Origin: Undibacterium cyanobacteriorum
Lineage (GTDB): Bacteria > Pseudomonadota > Gammaproteobacteria > Burkholderiales > Burkholderiaceae_D
DNA: 64,000 nucleotides
Assembly (NCBI RefSeq): GCF_031326225.1
Contig: NZ_CP133720.1
Location: forward strand, 1,116,001-1,180,000
Direction: 5' to 3'
Shown here: piece by piece, positions 18,412-29,500 of the stretch
Position numbering within the stretch: the first letter of the stretch is position 1
Layout: every line of letters starts with the position of its first letter
Notes under the pieces: generated by a model
Told to the model about the DNA's origin: nothing
What the model saw: only the letters and a program-made list of their open reading frames with translations
Database searches by the model: none
Made by a program: the position numbers and the translations under genes

Positions 18412-19419
18412 ATGAAACGTATTAGTTTGACTCGATTCCTCGTCGAGGAACAACGCCTCAATAACAGCATCCCCGCTGAATTGCGTTTGTTAATTGAAGT
18501 GGTGGCACGTGCCTGTAAGACGATTAGTCATGCAGTCGGCAAGGGCGCTTTGGGTGAGGTGTTAGGTACCGCGCATTCCGAAAACGTCCAGGGAGAAGTC
18601 CAGAAAAAACTCGATATTTTGTCGAATGAGATTCTGTTGGAAGCCAACGAATGGGGCGGTCATTTGGCGGCGATGGCGTCCGAGGAAATGGAAACCATCC
18701 ATCCGATTCCCAATCGTTACCCGCAAGGTGAATATTTATTGCTGTTCGATCCACTCGACGGCTCTAGCAATATTGACGTGAATGTGTCGATCGGTACCAT
18801 CTTCTCAGTCTTGAAAGCACCTGAGGGCGTACAAACGCCAACGGAACAAGACTTCATGCAAAAGGGTAGCCAACAAGTGGCCGCTGGTTATGCGATTTAT
18901 GGTCCGCAAACCATGTTGATTTTGACGACAGGCAATGGCGTGAATTGCTTCACCTTGGATCGTGAAATGGGTTCATGGGTACTGACCGAACGCAATATCC
19001 AAATCCCTGTCGATACTCAAGAGTTTGCGATCAATATGTCCAACGTACGTCATTGGTATCCTCCAGTCACGCGCTATGTCGATGAAATGTTGGCGGGCAA
19101 AACCGGTCCATTGAACAAGAATTACAATATGCGTTGGATTGCTTCTATGGTGGCCGACGTTCATCGTATTTTGCACCGTGGCGGCATCTTCATGTATCCG
19201 GCTGACAAGCGTGAACCGGACAAGCCAGGCAAGCTCCGTTTGATGTATGAAGCGAACCCAATGTCCTTCATCGTCGAACAAGCCGGCGGCGCATCAACCG
19301 ATGGCAAACAACGTATGCTCGATATTCAACCAACCGCCTTACATCAACGTGTTCCAGTATTCTTGGGTTCGAAGAATGAAGTGGAGTTGGTGACGCGTTA
19401 TCACCAAGAGGCGAAGTAA
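18412..19419 (+). CDS. fbp: Fructose-1,6-bisphosphatase class I
   Basis: A 335-residue Mg-dependent phosphatase of gluconeogenesis. The signature FDPLDGSSNIDVNVSIGTIF begins near residue 112, with Asp and Glu metal ligands upstream (ASEEMET). The C-terminal KLRLMYEANPMSFIVEQAGG is the conserved active-site segment. Length is normal. The ATG follows GAAGGAAGC. Downstream of pepN; a terminator at 19441-19470 follows, so pepN-fbp may be co-transcribed but glsA is separate. Confidence 0.97.
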   Translation: MKRISLTRFLVEEQRLNNSIPAELRLLIEVVARACKTISHAVGKGALGEVLGTAHSENVQGEVQKKLDILSNEILLEANEWGGHLAAMASEEMETIHPIPNRYPQGEYLLLFDPLDGSSNIDVNVSIGTIFSVLKAPEGVQTPTEQDFMQKGSQQVAAGYAIYGPQTMLILTTGNGVNCFTLDREMGSWVLTERNIQIPVDTQEFAINMSNVRHWYPPVTRYVDEMLAGKTGPLNKNYNMRWIASMVADVHRILHRGGIFMYPADKREPDKPGKLRLMYEANPMSFIVEQAGGASTDGKQRMLDIQPTALHQRVPVFLGSKNEVELVTRYHQEAK

Positions 19420-19440
19420 CATTCGCTTGCTCTCTAAGCT

Positions 19441-19470
19441 AAAAAGCACGCCGACGCGTGCTTTTTTTAT
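19441..19470 (+). terminator. Intrinsic terminator after fbp
   Basis: Stem AAAGCACGC / GCGTGCTTT with a four-base loop, followed by a T run. It lies about 20 bases past the fbp stop codon. Confidence 0.9.
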
Positions 19471-19521
19471 TCGCAGCATGAACAGATACCGTTTTAACTC
19501 GTAATTTATGGCGAAGAGAAA

Positions 19522-20442
19522 ATGACGATCGATTATCAAAACATTCTGGAGCGAATTCAAGCAGAAGTCCGGCCTCTTTTGGGATTAGGCAAAGTCGCGA
19601 CCTATATTCCTGAGCTATCGAAAGTGTCGCCACATCACTTTGGCATGGCGGTCTATTGTCTTGATGGACGACGCTTTGCGGTCGGCGACGCTGATGAGAA
19701 ATTTTCGACGCAGAGTGTCACCAAGTTGTTTGCTTTGGCGCTCGCCTTTGAACGTGAAGGTGATGCGATTTGGAAGCGCGTTGGCCGTGAGCCTTCTGGG
19801 AATCCCTTCAATTCCTTAACGCAGTTGGAATACGAACGTGGTGTGCCACGTAATCCTTTCATCAATGCGGGCGCCTTAGTGATTAACGATATTTTGGCGC
19901 AACGCTTTGTGCAAGCAGATATCGCCGTCTTGCAGTTTATGCGGCAGCTGGCTGATCAGCCGAAAATTGAATTCGATCGTGCCGTCGCTTTGTCTGAGCA
20001 AAAGCATGCGCATCGTAATAATGCCATCGCACATTTGATGAAAGATTTTGGCAATCTACACAACCCAGTCGATACCGTCATCGATAGTTATTGTCGCCAG
20101 TGTGCGATCAGTATGAGTTGCATGGAGTTGGCACAAGCGGGTAGTTTCCTCGCCAATCACGGCACGATTCCCTGGAGTGGCCAGCGCATCCTTGATTCGA
20201 GTTCGGCGAAGCGCTTGAACGCCGTGATGCTGACTTGCGGTACTTATGACGTCGCAGGTGACTTTGCGTTTCGGGTGGGATTGCCAGCTAAGTCTGGTGT
20301 TGGTGGTGGTATTCTCGCCATTGTTCCTGGCGAGCTCGCTGTATGTGTGTGGTCTCCAGGACTTGATACCGCCGGAAATTCTTTGGCTGGCGTGATGGCT
20401 CTAGAATTGTTCACCACCATGACGGCACGTTCAATTTTTTGA
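19522..20442 (+). CDS. glsA: Glutaminase A
   Basis: A 306-residue serine-dependent beta-lactamase-fold enzyme hydrolysing glutamine to glutamate and ammonia. The catalytic S-x-x-K is in STQSVTKLFALALA (Ser65, Lys68). Other conserved parts: GREPSGNPFNS, RNPFINAGA, the EFDRAVALSEQKHAHRNNAI region with substrate-binding residues, and GVGGGILA near the C-terminus. Length equals E. coli YneH/GlsB (308). No partner gene is adjacent. Confidence 0.95.
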   Translation: MTIDYQNILERIQAEVRPLLGLGKVATYIPELSKVSPHHFGMAVYCLDGRRFAVGDADEKFSTQSVTKLFALALAFEREGDAIWKRVGREPSGNPFNSLTQLEYERGVPRNPFINAGALVINDILAQRFVQADIAVLQFMRQLADQPKIEFDRAVALSEQKHAHRNNAIAHLMKDFGNLHNPVDTVIDSYCRQCAISMSCMELAQAGSFLANHGTIPWSGQRILDSSSAKRLNAVMLTCGTYDVAGDFAFRVGLPAKSGVGGGILAIVPGELAVCVWSPGLDTAGNSLAGVMALELFTTMTARSIF

Positions 20443-20863
20443 ATGAAACACGGCGAGGGCGCTTCGTCCCTTCAGTTTGGCGTCTGATCCCAATTCGAAA
20501 TTGAACACGATTTTGTGCGTGATACTATGCTTAGAAGGTCTTTCGATTGCCCGCATTTTTGGTCTAGGTGTGGGCTTGGTGCGATGTTCTCAAAGTCAAT
20601 AGGCATGCGGCTTTCAGGACTTTTCTCAAACGCGTAATTCGATTCAAATTATTGACATTGCGCGTCATTTCTCTTTCCAAATAATTCTTGATTGGTAGCA
20701 AAAAGTGCACACTTTTTGATATTGAAGATCCCAAAATTGCGGTGATTGATCCCATCGTAGTCACGCTTATTTTTCCGGCAAGGCATAGTTTCATCGTCAT
20801 GAGAACATATTTGTTTTCTGATGTTTTGTGAGCGATGAACTACATATTTTCAGAAAGATCAAA
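20443..20863. other. Upstream region of the TonB-dependent receptor gene
   Basis: About 420 AT-rich bases between glsA and the receptor gene. A TTGACA hexamer lies at about 20652 but no good -10 element is correctly spaced, so I do not call a promoter. No small gene is supported. Confidence 0.4.
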
Positions 20864-23800
20864 ATGAAAAATAACGGTCGGGCGTTTCGAAAAACGCTAG
20901 TGGCACATGCCTTGTGTATGGCATTTGGGATAGGAGTTGCAGTAGTTGGTGGTGTATCGACAGCCTATGCGCAGTCGAATGCGACAGGATCGATTTACGG
21001 TAAGGTCGATACACCTGCAGGTGCGAGCGTATTGATTCAAAATACGGACACGGGTTTTAAACGCCAAGTCACTCTCGATAGCAATGGTCGCTATACGGTG
21101 ACAGCTTTGCCGGCAGGGCATTACAAAGTCGAGTTGATGCGCAATGGCAGTAGTGCTGGTGCACAAGAGTTTGATATCCTGATTGGTCAAGGTATGGAAG
21201 CTTCCTTCCTTGCGGCCGCGTCGCAGCAAGTGACGGTTTCCGGCTCGAGTTTGCGTAGTCGTATCGATGTATCAAACACCAATAATGGTGCGATATTTAC
21301 AGCCAAGGAGTTGGCAAAGTTACCGGTGCAGACCAACTTAACCGCGGTCGTCTTGTTGGCACCGAACACCACACGCGGTGATGCCGCCTACGGTAATGTT
21401 GCCAGCTTTGGTGGTGGTGGTGTTTCGGAAAACTCCTACTACATCAACGGTCTGCCGGTGACGAATCCCTTATCACAAATCGGTTCGACGCAATTGCCAT
21501 GGGGTGCTATTGCGCAAACCTCGGTCATTACAGGTGGCTTTGGTTCTGAATTTGGTCGCTCGATCGGTGGGGTAGTGAATATTACGACACGCAGCGGTAC
21601 TAATCGTTGGGAGACCGGCGCATCGTATAGCATTACGCCGAATTCCTTACGTTCCAAAGCCAAAGATATTTACTTCCCACAAACCGGTAGTGATAGTCAT
21701 CTTGATGGCAAACTGCATTTTAAGAATAGCGTCAGCACCAATCAAGTAGAACAGTATGGTGCTTATGTTGGTGGGCCACTCGTCGAAGATAAGTTGTTCA
21801 TGTTTGCCGCCGTGGAACGCACTATTGGCACATCTGGTGCAGTCGGCGATCTCGTCAATAGCAATACTTTGGCACGCGATGGCTGGACCGCTACACGCAC
21901 AGAGACCAATCGTTATTTGGCCAAGTTAGATTGGAATATCAACGATGATAATCGCTTGGAATGGACGGCGATTGGCGATACCAATCGTGCCATTACAGGA
22001 ACCTACGGTTACAACGTCGCCAACGATACTCATAATGATGTTCTGTACACACAGACCAATTCCAAGAACGGCGGCGCTTCTGGTGCAACTTCAAATGCCT
22101 TGAAATACACCAGCAATCTGACCGACAACCTGACGCTCACGGCACTTGGCGGGATTCTTAAGACACCACGTAGCATCACTTACTATAACGGTGATCCTAA
22201 CGGTACCGTACATGCGATTCGTTCCTCGGCGCGTGCTCGGGTGCCGGAGCTTGATCCGAATCTGTATGTAAATAAGGTTTTGTACGGTGGTACTTTGAGT
22301 CGTCCAGGTGAAGATGAAGTGAAATCTTTACGCTTGGACTTGGAATACAAAATTGGTAAGCACACCATTCGTGGTGGTCTCGATAAAAATACTCTCGATT
22401 CCGGCAACGTTGGTGCAGCAACCGCCGGTGGTGGTACTTGGACGTATGGCAAAGTACCTGATGGAAAAGAAAACACTCCAGTCAATTTGTCCATCAGCCG
22501 TCCAGCGATCGTCGCTAATTACGGCGGCTTCGGTACCCGTGGATATTATGTTACTGAATTCACTTTTAGCAGTTTGACCAAAGCGCAGTCAGAACAATCC
22601 GCGCAGTACATCGAAGATCGCTACCAAGCGACTAAAGATTTATTGATCGTTGCAGGTTTACGTAACGACCAATATAGCAACACCAATGGTGATGGTCAGA
22701 AATTTATCGACATGAAGAATCAATTGGCACCACGTCTGTCTGCTTCATGGGATGTAAATGGCGACTCCACGTTCAAAGTATTTAGTAGTGCAGGGCGTTA
22801 TTTCTTGCAGTTGCCAACGCAGGTAGCGGCACGTGCCGCAAGTCGTTCGACCTATACTCTGCAAGATTTCACTTATACGGGTATTGACTCGAATGGACAA
22901 CCAACCGGCTTGCGCGCGATTAATCAACCTGGCACCCCCGATGGTGAATTAGGGCAGGCTAAGGATCCACGTTCTGTAGTCGCAAAAGGACTTAAACCAA
23001 ACTTCCAAGATGAGTTCACCGTGGGCTTTGAGAAAGCGATGTCGTCTCAGTTGAACCTCGGTATGAAATTCACCTACCGTAATCTTGGTGCAGGTATCGA
23101 CGATAATTGCGATGTACGTCCATTGGCGGCTTATTCAGAAAAGGTCGGCTTGGTTCAAGAGGGAAATCCGCGTGGGTATCTGAACTGCTTCATTTTCAAT
23201 CCTGGGCGTGATGCGACCATCTGGTTAGAAAGCCATAATGCGCAAGGCCTGGCGACTGGAAATGGTCGCTGGGTGACATTTACTGCAAGAGAGTTAGGTT
23301 TCCCTAAAGCCGAGCGTAAATACACCGCCTTGGACTTTTTCGCCGAACATCCTCTGAGCAATTCTTGGTACGGTAAAGTGAATTACACTTGGTCGCGTAG
23401 TGCCGGCAATATGGAAGGGCAAACAAATTCCGATACGGGTCAGAGTGACGTTGCGGTTACGGCGAACTGGGACTTCCCAGAATTCATGAGTTTTACCCGT
23501 GGGGTTTTGCCGAATGATCGTACTCATGCGATTAAAGCCTTTGGTTTCTATGAGTTCAATAAGGAATGGTCCTTGGGTGCCAATGCCTTGGTGCAGTCTG
23601 GTCGTCCAAAAACCTGCCAAGGTACGGATCTAGACGCCGAAGAGGGTTTGAAAAATCCGCTCGGCCACGATTGGGGCGGCCCTGGCTACGGCAATGTCTA
23701 TATGTGGTGTGATGGTAAGCCTGCGCCACGCGGTAGTCTGGGACGCATGCCTTGGGAGACTCGTTTGGATGTTAGCTTGACTTATAAGCCAGCGGCTTTG

Positions 23801-23977
23801 AAGGGCTTGTCCTTTGGTTTTGACGTGTTCAACGTGTTCAACAATCAAGTCGCATTAACCCGTCAAGAAGCCTATGACGCTGGTGATGGATCGATTGTGC
23901 CAACCTATGGTGAAGTTCGCCAATATGCGGCACCTCGTACCATGAAGTTTAAAGTGGAGTTCACCCACAAATTCTAA
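20864..23977 (+). CDS. Oar-like TonB-dependent receptor with carboxypeptidase-regulatory-like domain
   Basis: A 1037-residue outer-membrane protein. From the ATG at 20864 it has a signal peptide ending VSTAYAQ. Residues about 40-115 form a carboxypeptidase regulatory-like (Oar N-terminal) domain: GSIYGKVDTPAGASVLIQNT and LPAGHYKVEL. A plug follows (VTVSGSSLRSR, then FTAKELAKLPVQTNLTAVVL and SENSYYINGLPVTNP), then a large barrel ending in Phe (FKVEFTHKF), the outer-membrane insertion signal. Oar-like receptors import or export large substrates including proteins; the ligand here is unknown. A GTG at 20828 gives 12 more residues but breaks the signal peptide pattern. No TonB, ExbB or ExbD gene is nearby. 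Confidence 0.9.
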   Translation: MKNNGRAFRKTLVAHALCMAFGIGVAVVGGVSTAYAQSNATGSIYGKVDTPAGASVLIQNTDTGFKRQVTLDSNGRYTVTALPAGHYKVELMRNGSSAGAQEFDILIGQGMEASFLAAASQQVTVSGSSLRSRIDVSNTNNGAIFTAKELAKLPVQTNLTAVVLLAPNTTRGDAAYGNVASFGGGGVSENSYYINGLPVTNPLSQIGSTQLPWGAIAQTSVITGGFGSEFGRSIGGVVNITTRSGTNRWETGASYSITPNSLRSKAKDIYFPQTGSDSHLDGKLHFKNSVSTNQVEQYGAYVGGPLVEDKLFMFAAVERTIGTSGAVGDLVNSNTLARDGWTATRTETNRYLAKLDWNINDDNRLEWTAIGDTNRAITGTYGYNVANDTHNDVLYTQTNSKNGGASGATSNALKYTSNLTDNLTLTALGGILKTPRSITYYNGDPNGTVHAIRSSARARVPELDPNLYVNKVLYGGTLSRPGEDEVKSLRLDLEYKIGKHTIRGGLDKNTLDSGNVGAATAGGGTWTYGKVPDGKENTPVNLSISRPAIVANYGGFGTRGYYVTEFTFSSLTKAQSEQSAQYIEDRYQATKDLLIVAGLRNDQYSNTNGDGQKFIDMKNQLAPRLSASWDVNGDSTFKVFSSAGRYFLQLPTQVAARAASRSTYTLQDFTYTGIDSNGQPTGLRAINQPGTPDGELGQAKDPRSVVAKGLKPNFQDEFTVGFEKAMSSQLNLGMKFTYRNLGAGIDDNCDVRPLAAYSEKVGLVQEGNPRGYLNCFIFNPGRDATIWLESHNAQGLATGNGRWVTFTARELGFPKAERKYTALDFFAEHPLSNSWYGKVNYTWSRSAGNMEGQTNSDTGQSDVAVTANWDFPEFMSFTRGVLPNDRTHAIKAFGFYEFNKEWSLGANALVQSGRPKTCQGTDLDAEEGLKNPLGHDWGGPGYGNVYMWCDGKPAPRGSLGRMPWETRLDVSLTYKPAALKGLSFGFDVFNVFNNQVALTRQEAYDAGDGSIVPTYGEVRQYAAPRTMKFKVEFTHKF

Positions 23978-24005
23978 CCGAAGTAGCTCTCCGTTAGAAA
24001 CTTGA

Positions 24006-24040
24006 TAGAGGTGGCGGCGTCAGCTGTCACCTCTTTTTTT
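24006..24040 (+). terminator. Intrinsic terminator after TonB-dependent receptor gene
   Basis: AGAGGTG pairs with CACCTCT around an approximately 14-base loop with some internal pairing, followed by seven T. It lies 29 bases beyond the stop codon and overlaps almost to the convergent pirin gene end. Confidence 0.85.
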
Positions 24041-24042
24041 GA

Positions 24043-24933
24043 TCATCTCGATGGCAGCGGAATGCGCTCAGTTTCGCCTGGCACTTGTGATAGTGGCCCC
24101 TCCGATGGCGCTTGATTCCATACTTCCGCAGCACGATCGATCGAATCTTTGTTGCTCGCAATGAAGTTCCACCACATCAATCGACGCCCAAGATTTTGAC
24201 CACCAATGATGACAAAACGCGCACCATGTTCTTGTGTGCGTATCGTATGGGTTTGTTGGAGAACGAGCATGTGATGTGCTTCGAGTGCCATGTCATCGAC
24301 GCTGCATGCACCTTCAATAGGGTAAATTGCCTGCTCCTCAGCCAGCATCGGACAGTGCCATTCGGTGTTGGCCTCGAGCCTGACATCGAGATACAGTGTG
24401 GGCGACAGTGTCGGCACTGGTGAGCTAGCGCCGAAGGCGCTACCGACCAACACGCGCACGTGGGCCTTGCCGATCTGAACTTCAGGGATGGCCTCGGCCG
24501 GTGTATGAGAAAACGATGCCGCACGCATCTCTTCAGCCTCAGGAATCGCAATCCATAACTGCAAACCGTGGTTGGTGTAGGTGCTGTTTTTCTCTTGTTC
24601 GGGTTTGCGTTCGGAATGCACGATGCCGCGTCCGGCAATCATCAGGTTAATCGCGCCCGGCTCAATTCTCTGTTGATAGCCGAGATTATCACGGTGCATG
24701 ATGACGCCATCGAACAAATAAGTCAGCGTGGCTAAACCGATATGCGGATGCGGTCGCACATCATGATTATCGGCCGGCGTCACCGTGACCGGGCCGAAGT
24801 GATCAAAAAAAATAAAGGGACCGACCGCTTGACGCTGCATAGCCGGCAGTAAGCGACGCACAACGAAACCGCCACCGAGATCTTTATTGTGTGGTTTCAG
24901 TAGGTGCTCTGGGGTAAAGTTAAATGCGCTCAT
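24043..24933 (-). CDS. Pirin family protein
   Basis: A 296-residue bicupin protein. The N-terminal cupin shows FIFFDHFGPVTVTP, RPHPHIGLATLTYLFDG and GRGIVHSE, which carry the His/Glu metal ligands of pirins. Bacterial pirins bind iron and include quercetin dioxygenases and redox-linked regulators. Its ATG overlaps the stop codon of the upstream OsmC-like gene by one base (TGATG), indicating translational coupling. Length is normal. The exact activity cannot be read from sequence. Confidence 0.9.
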   Translation of the reverse strand: MSAFNFTPEHLLKPHNKDLGGGFVVRRLLPAMQRQAVGPFIFFDHFGPVTVTPADNHDVRPHPHIGLATLTYLFDGVIMHRDNLGYQQRIEPGAINLMIAGRGIVHSERKPEQEKNSTYTNHGLQLWIAIPEAEEMRAASFSHTPAEAIPEVQIGKAHVRVLVGSAFGASSPVPTLSPTLYLDVRLEANTEWHCPMLAEEQAIYPIEGACSVDDMALEAHHMLVLQQTHTIRTQEHGARFVIIGGQNLGRRLMWWNFIASNKDSIDRAAEVWNQAPSEGPLSQVPGETERIPLPSR

Positions 24934-25340
24934 CAGGCACGCTCCACTTGGGTGGTGATTTCAGTCGTCACACTCGTCATTAATTTGTGTACAGGGCATT
25001 TTTCAGCGACGGCGCTGAGTTGTTTAAACTCGGCGTCACTGAAATCGCCACTGATCACTAAGCGCGTGTGAAGTTTGTAGATTCCTTGTCGCTCTTCGCT
25101 ATCATCGCGTTCAACCCGTGTATCGATATTGCTGATCTTGATCCCTTTTTTATTGGCATACCACATCAGCGTCAGCGCTTTACAAGATGCGAGCGCCGCA
25201 TCATACAGATCGTGTGGGCTAGGGCCAAAATCTTCTCCACCTTCCGCGTTGCTGATGTCGCTGATCAATTGATGTTGATCAGAGGTGATCACTTGTGCTG
25301 TTTTAGCATTTGCTTTGCTCTGTAAGCTTATCGATTTCAA
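24933..25340 (-). CDS. OsmC family protein
   Basis: A 135-residue protein of the OsmC/Ohr superfamily, with one Cys in ALASCKALTLMWYANKKG (Cys53) and a second in EKCPVHKLM (Cys114), the pair that reduces organic hydroperoxides in active members. It differs from the canonical Ohr at 52661-53080 and resembles the YhfA/OsmC-like subgroup. It is translationally coupled with pirin, suggesting a joint oxidative-stress role (inference). Confidence 0.9.
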   Translation of the reverse strand: MKSISLQSKANAKTAQVITSDQHQLISDISNAEGGEDFGPSPHDLYDAALASCKALTLMWYANKKGIKISNIDTRVERDDSEERQGIYKLHTRLVISGDFSDAEFKQLSAVAEKCPVHKLMTSVTTEITTQVERA

Positions 25341-25349
25341 TGCATGCTC

Positions 25350-26303
25350 CTATGGGGATGTTGAATCTGGCTGTCGCCTCTGATATGAGGAAATGGCGAT
25401 ACCGCTGACGATGAACAAGAACGCGATTAGATGGTGAAGTTGGGGGATCTCTCCAAGAAGCGCACCTGCGAGAACCGCTGTAAATAATGGCGTGAGATTA
25501 GTGAAGAAACCGGCGATATTGGGACCGGCTTGTTGTACACCATCGCCCCAGCATTTGTACGCTAATACGGCTGGGCCGATAGCAACGTAGGCAATCGCGA
25601 GTACTAGGTTGAGATTCCATTGGATATGAAGATCGCGCCCTGTCCATTCACCGATGGAGAATAATCCAGACCAAAGCACGCCGTAGGCGAGCTGCGCAGA
25701 AAGGAACGGTGCCCATTGATGTCGTATTCTAGCAGGCTCTTTTGTTTTGAGGAGGAGCCAGCTATAGAAAGCCCACACGATACTGGCGCAAATCATCAAC
25801 AGATCGCCAAACACAAGACGCAAGCCAAGCAGCTGCTGCAGTTCACCATGGCTTAATACGATCAGGACACCTGCGATGGATAAGCTAGCGCCGATCATTT
25901 GCTCGCGCCTAATCCTGACTGAAAAAAAGATTGCACCAACGATCATCATCCATACTGGGATGCTGGAGCCAACTAAGGTGACGTTGATGGGCGATGAACT
26001 TTGTAGGGCGATGTACTGTAGGGTATTGTAAAGGCCAATTCCGAGTAAGCCCAAAAGACTTAAGCGCATTCCTTGTTGCCAAATGCCGCTGCCACGACGG
26101 AAGATCTGATAGCTAAATGGCAGCAAGATAAAAAACGCGATCAGCCACCGAAAAAAATTCAAAGTGATCGGTGGGATCATCTGGTTGATCATGCGACCAA
26201 CCACCACGTTGCCAGCCCAAAGTAGAGGTGGAATCGTGAGAAGAATAATGGTGCGAGGCTTAAGTTGCTGCTGCATGAAGCTTGGGGCGCGTATGGAGTC
26301 CAA
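25350..26303 (-). CDS. EamA/DMT-superfamily transporter
   Basis: A 317-residue inner-membrane protein with about ten transmembrane helices in two EamA repeats. The first repeat has IPPLLWAGNVVVGRMINQMIPPITLNFFRW; the second ends with GEIPQLHHLIAFLFIVSGIAIS. No conserved substrate motif. The start may be at 26303 or at a second ATG (26276) nine codons in; neither has a clear ribosome-binding site. It ends nine bases before the OsmC-like gene begins, so the three genes down to pirin are likely one operon. Confidence 0.87.
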   Translation of the reverse strand: MDSIRAPSFMQQQLKPRTIILLTIPPLLWAGNVVVGRMINQMIPPITLNFFRWLIAFFILLPFSYQIFRRGSGIWQQGMRLSLLGLLGIGLYNTLQYIALQSSSPINVTLVGSSIPVWMMIVGAIFFSVRIRREQMIGASLSIAGVLIVLSHGELQQLLGLRLVFGDLLMICASIVWAFYSWLLLKTKEPARIRHQWAPFLSAQLAYGVLWSGLFSIGEWTGRDLHIQWNLNLVLAIAYVAIGPAVLAYKCWGDGVQQAGPNIAGFFTNLTPLFTAVLAGALLGEIPQLHHLIAFLFIVSGIAISSYQRRQPDSTSP

Positions 26304-26544
26304 TGGACGAACGCACGTAAGAGTGTTGTGAGTCTTGAATTTTACATCGAATAAAAAAGACCTGCTTTTTCTTGTTGATTGGTAACTAGCTCATGAAATC
26401 AAATGTTTTTAAGGCAGGCAGTGACAGATGCGCTTCTTAGAATGTGGAAAAGCGTGAGGCAATGTCAGCAAGCTGAATTGCTCCCACGCATGTTTGAAAT
26501 TGATATTGATAAGGCTGATCAGGTTTATTAGGCTTGTTTAAAAA

Positions 26545-29500
26545 TCATTTCTTCACCGGCTCCTCAGGCATAAATTCAAATTCACCAATGAATACGCGAC
26601 CACCTTGATCCTTTAAGCGCACTGTAATTAGCTTCTCTTTGGCCTTTTCTGAGCCAAAATGCGAGATTAATTTGAGTTGTACCGTTGTGGCTCCAGCCAC
26701 GATTTGTTGGCGGTTTCCGTAGAAGTTCGCGTATATTTGGTACTTACCGGGCATCGCTTTCCGTAACGAAAATTCCTCTGGGCCATAACCTTGCGTGACG
26801 TCGTAGCTGATGCGTCCGCCAAGTGATGTACGAGTATGATTAAAGCTACACTCTTCACCAGAAGGATCTTTGACCCAGAGATCCATGTCACTCGCATCCG
26901 CGTCCCAACTCATGACAACACGAATATCCAGTGGCAAATTCCGAATCAGACGCGGGTCAATCGAAGACGTATCGACCTGTACTCCAGAGTTCTTAGCCTC
27001 CACAATAAGCGCATTGATTTCCGCTAAAGTGATGAGCTTGATTTCTTGAAAACGTCCGTTCCAATTCCCATGGATGACCTGCTGTAGTTGATTGATGGCC
27101 GCTTGGTATTGTTTGTCGGCCGCAAGCGCCAAACCAAGATCGCGGTAGGATTGGGGTTCTTCTTCCGCAAGTGGCACGACCTTTTCAAATACTTGGACTG
27201 CTTGGTGGTAGGCGCCTAGCTCCATCAAACGATAACCCAACAAACGCAGGATATGGCGATTCTCTAAATCCATCTCCAATAGGTTAGACAAGACGCGCAT
27301 TGCGAGTTCAGACTGACCTTTTTCTTTGAGGATGTCGGCGGCATCCAGAAAGAAAGCGCTACTATTTTGATAGCTGGGTTTCTCGTCCAAATAGATCGTG
27401 TAGATCTTATCTTTTTCCGCAGCCGTCAAGCGTTTAATATATCGCGCATCCGGGACCCATTTTTTGAGCGAAATGCTGGCCGAATTGTTTTCGTTGGAAG
27501 CAACGGCGTCCATGGTTGCTGATTCACGGTTTAGCGTAGAGACGGTTTGATAAGAATTAGAATTCATAACCTCGGCGTAACGAACCCGTGCGCCTGTGAT
27601 GGTGACACTCTTCGGCATCTCTGGAGCGACTGGTCTTGGCGGAGCGGCACGCATCTCCAAGGCAACTTGCTTGGTTCCACTAGAATCCGGTTTGGCACTC
27701 ACTTTACTCAATTGGATGGCGGCTTTCCGGTCTTCTTCTCGACGCAGCGCTTCGGCTTTCAGGGCCTCTTCTTTGCGTCTTAACTCCTCCTCTTTTTTCT
27801 TTGCCAGCAGCTTCTGGAAGTCAGTCTCCCACCACTTAATTTTCTCTTGAAATTGAGTAACCAAGGCTTCCGTTTGATGGCGCTGACTATCTTGTCGTTG
27901 ACGATATGCATCGGACTTGAGTCGATTGAACTCATCAAGTAATTCTACCGGTGGTGCGATGTCGTATTGGAGATAGTCGCTCAAGTTTTCCAAAACGATC
28001 AATGATGTTTCGCTGTTTGGAATAGCGAATTTCTTACCGAGTCGACGTATCTCTGCTTTTTGCATTTCGCGATCGCCCTCCAATTTGCGTAGGCGATAGT
28101 TGGCCCATAAAAATGCGGCAAGAGGATGTTGTGGTGCGTTGTTATTGATTGCCAAATTAATTTTTTGCGGTTTTCCGTTGAGCTTCAGGTCCAAGCTTAA
28201 TTCAGCTTGTTTGGCTTTCAGTTTTCCCGCGACTCTAAGTACATCACCGTCTGGGACCATTGACTCGAGTTCAATATCGCTCAGGTGAGTGCCGAGCGCC
28301 TCGACCACGCTATTGGCATCTGTCAACAAGAGCTTGCTTGCATTGCTCACATTATTGATATCCACTTGAATGAGGCGTCCATGTTGACGCTCGGCTAAAG
28401 CACTCAAGCGGTTGGTGTCGGCACTCTGTGCGGAATTAATGGCGAACAGCTTTTGTTGTTTGCTCAGTTGAGGGAATTGCTTGGGGCCATAGTTCATGAG
28501 GCCATCGCTCACGAGTAAATATTCCCCGATGTCCGCCTCGACTTTCCAATCGGCGATAGCACTGGCGCCATCATAAACGGTGGTCTCTAAGGCTTTGCGT
28601 AGTTTGCTCCAATTGCCATTGGTGATCGTGAAAATTTCAATGGCTTCGGGGCGATCTCGCAACCGCTGCAAATGAACCTCTGCGTTGCCCACAGCCTTGA
28701 AATAGTGATGGAGTAGATCGAGTTCCGCCTCGATATGGCGTTGTGTCGCTGAATTTGAGCTATCCCACAGTAATCCAATTTTGCTGGGTAGACTGCGTGA
28801 TTTACGCTCTGACTTGAGCGGAACTTCGGCGAGAAAGTAGCTCTCACCTTGGAACTCTTGGAGATAAGTTTGTGCTTTAAGTGGCTGCGGAAAGCTGGTG
28901 ATAATGCGACTATTCTTTCCTAAGGATTGAGTGCTGAATTCCAATTTGTAGCCATCCAGTGCCTTTTCGTAGTTGATTTGTCTTGCGCCAAATTTGACCT
29001 CTGGTTGATCGTTGATGCCACGTAGGTGTATCGAAACTTGGGTTTTTTCAGAGGCGTCCGCGAAACCGAGCGCGAGTGGGAATTCCCATTGATGACGAAC
29101 CCGATCAAGGTTCTGCATGATGCGAAGTTGCACGGTACGGGTGCCACGGGCTGGGATAGGGTAGACCCGTAACTTGAAGTTATTCCCTTGCGTCATTTCT
29201 AGTAAGGCGGGGTCGACGCCGCGCCGTACAATTTCTTCAAAGACTTGGCGGCCTTTGGCTTTTTCGACCGGCACCGCATCACGCATTTTTCCACCAATGT
29301 CGAGCGCAAAGCCTATGATTTTTTGATTGTCGGCTAAGGGAAACTGCAAATTGCCTTCAAGAACACGATTGTTGGGGTTATAAAAGACGAGGTCGATGGT
29401 GGTCTCGGCGATGCTGCCGGCCACGGCACTCTTGATCGTTGTTTGTTTCAGTTGAATCGCCCGTTCACCTCTCAAATTATCAATGGAGGTCTCGAGCAAT

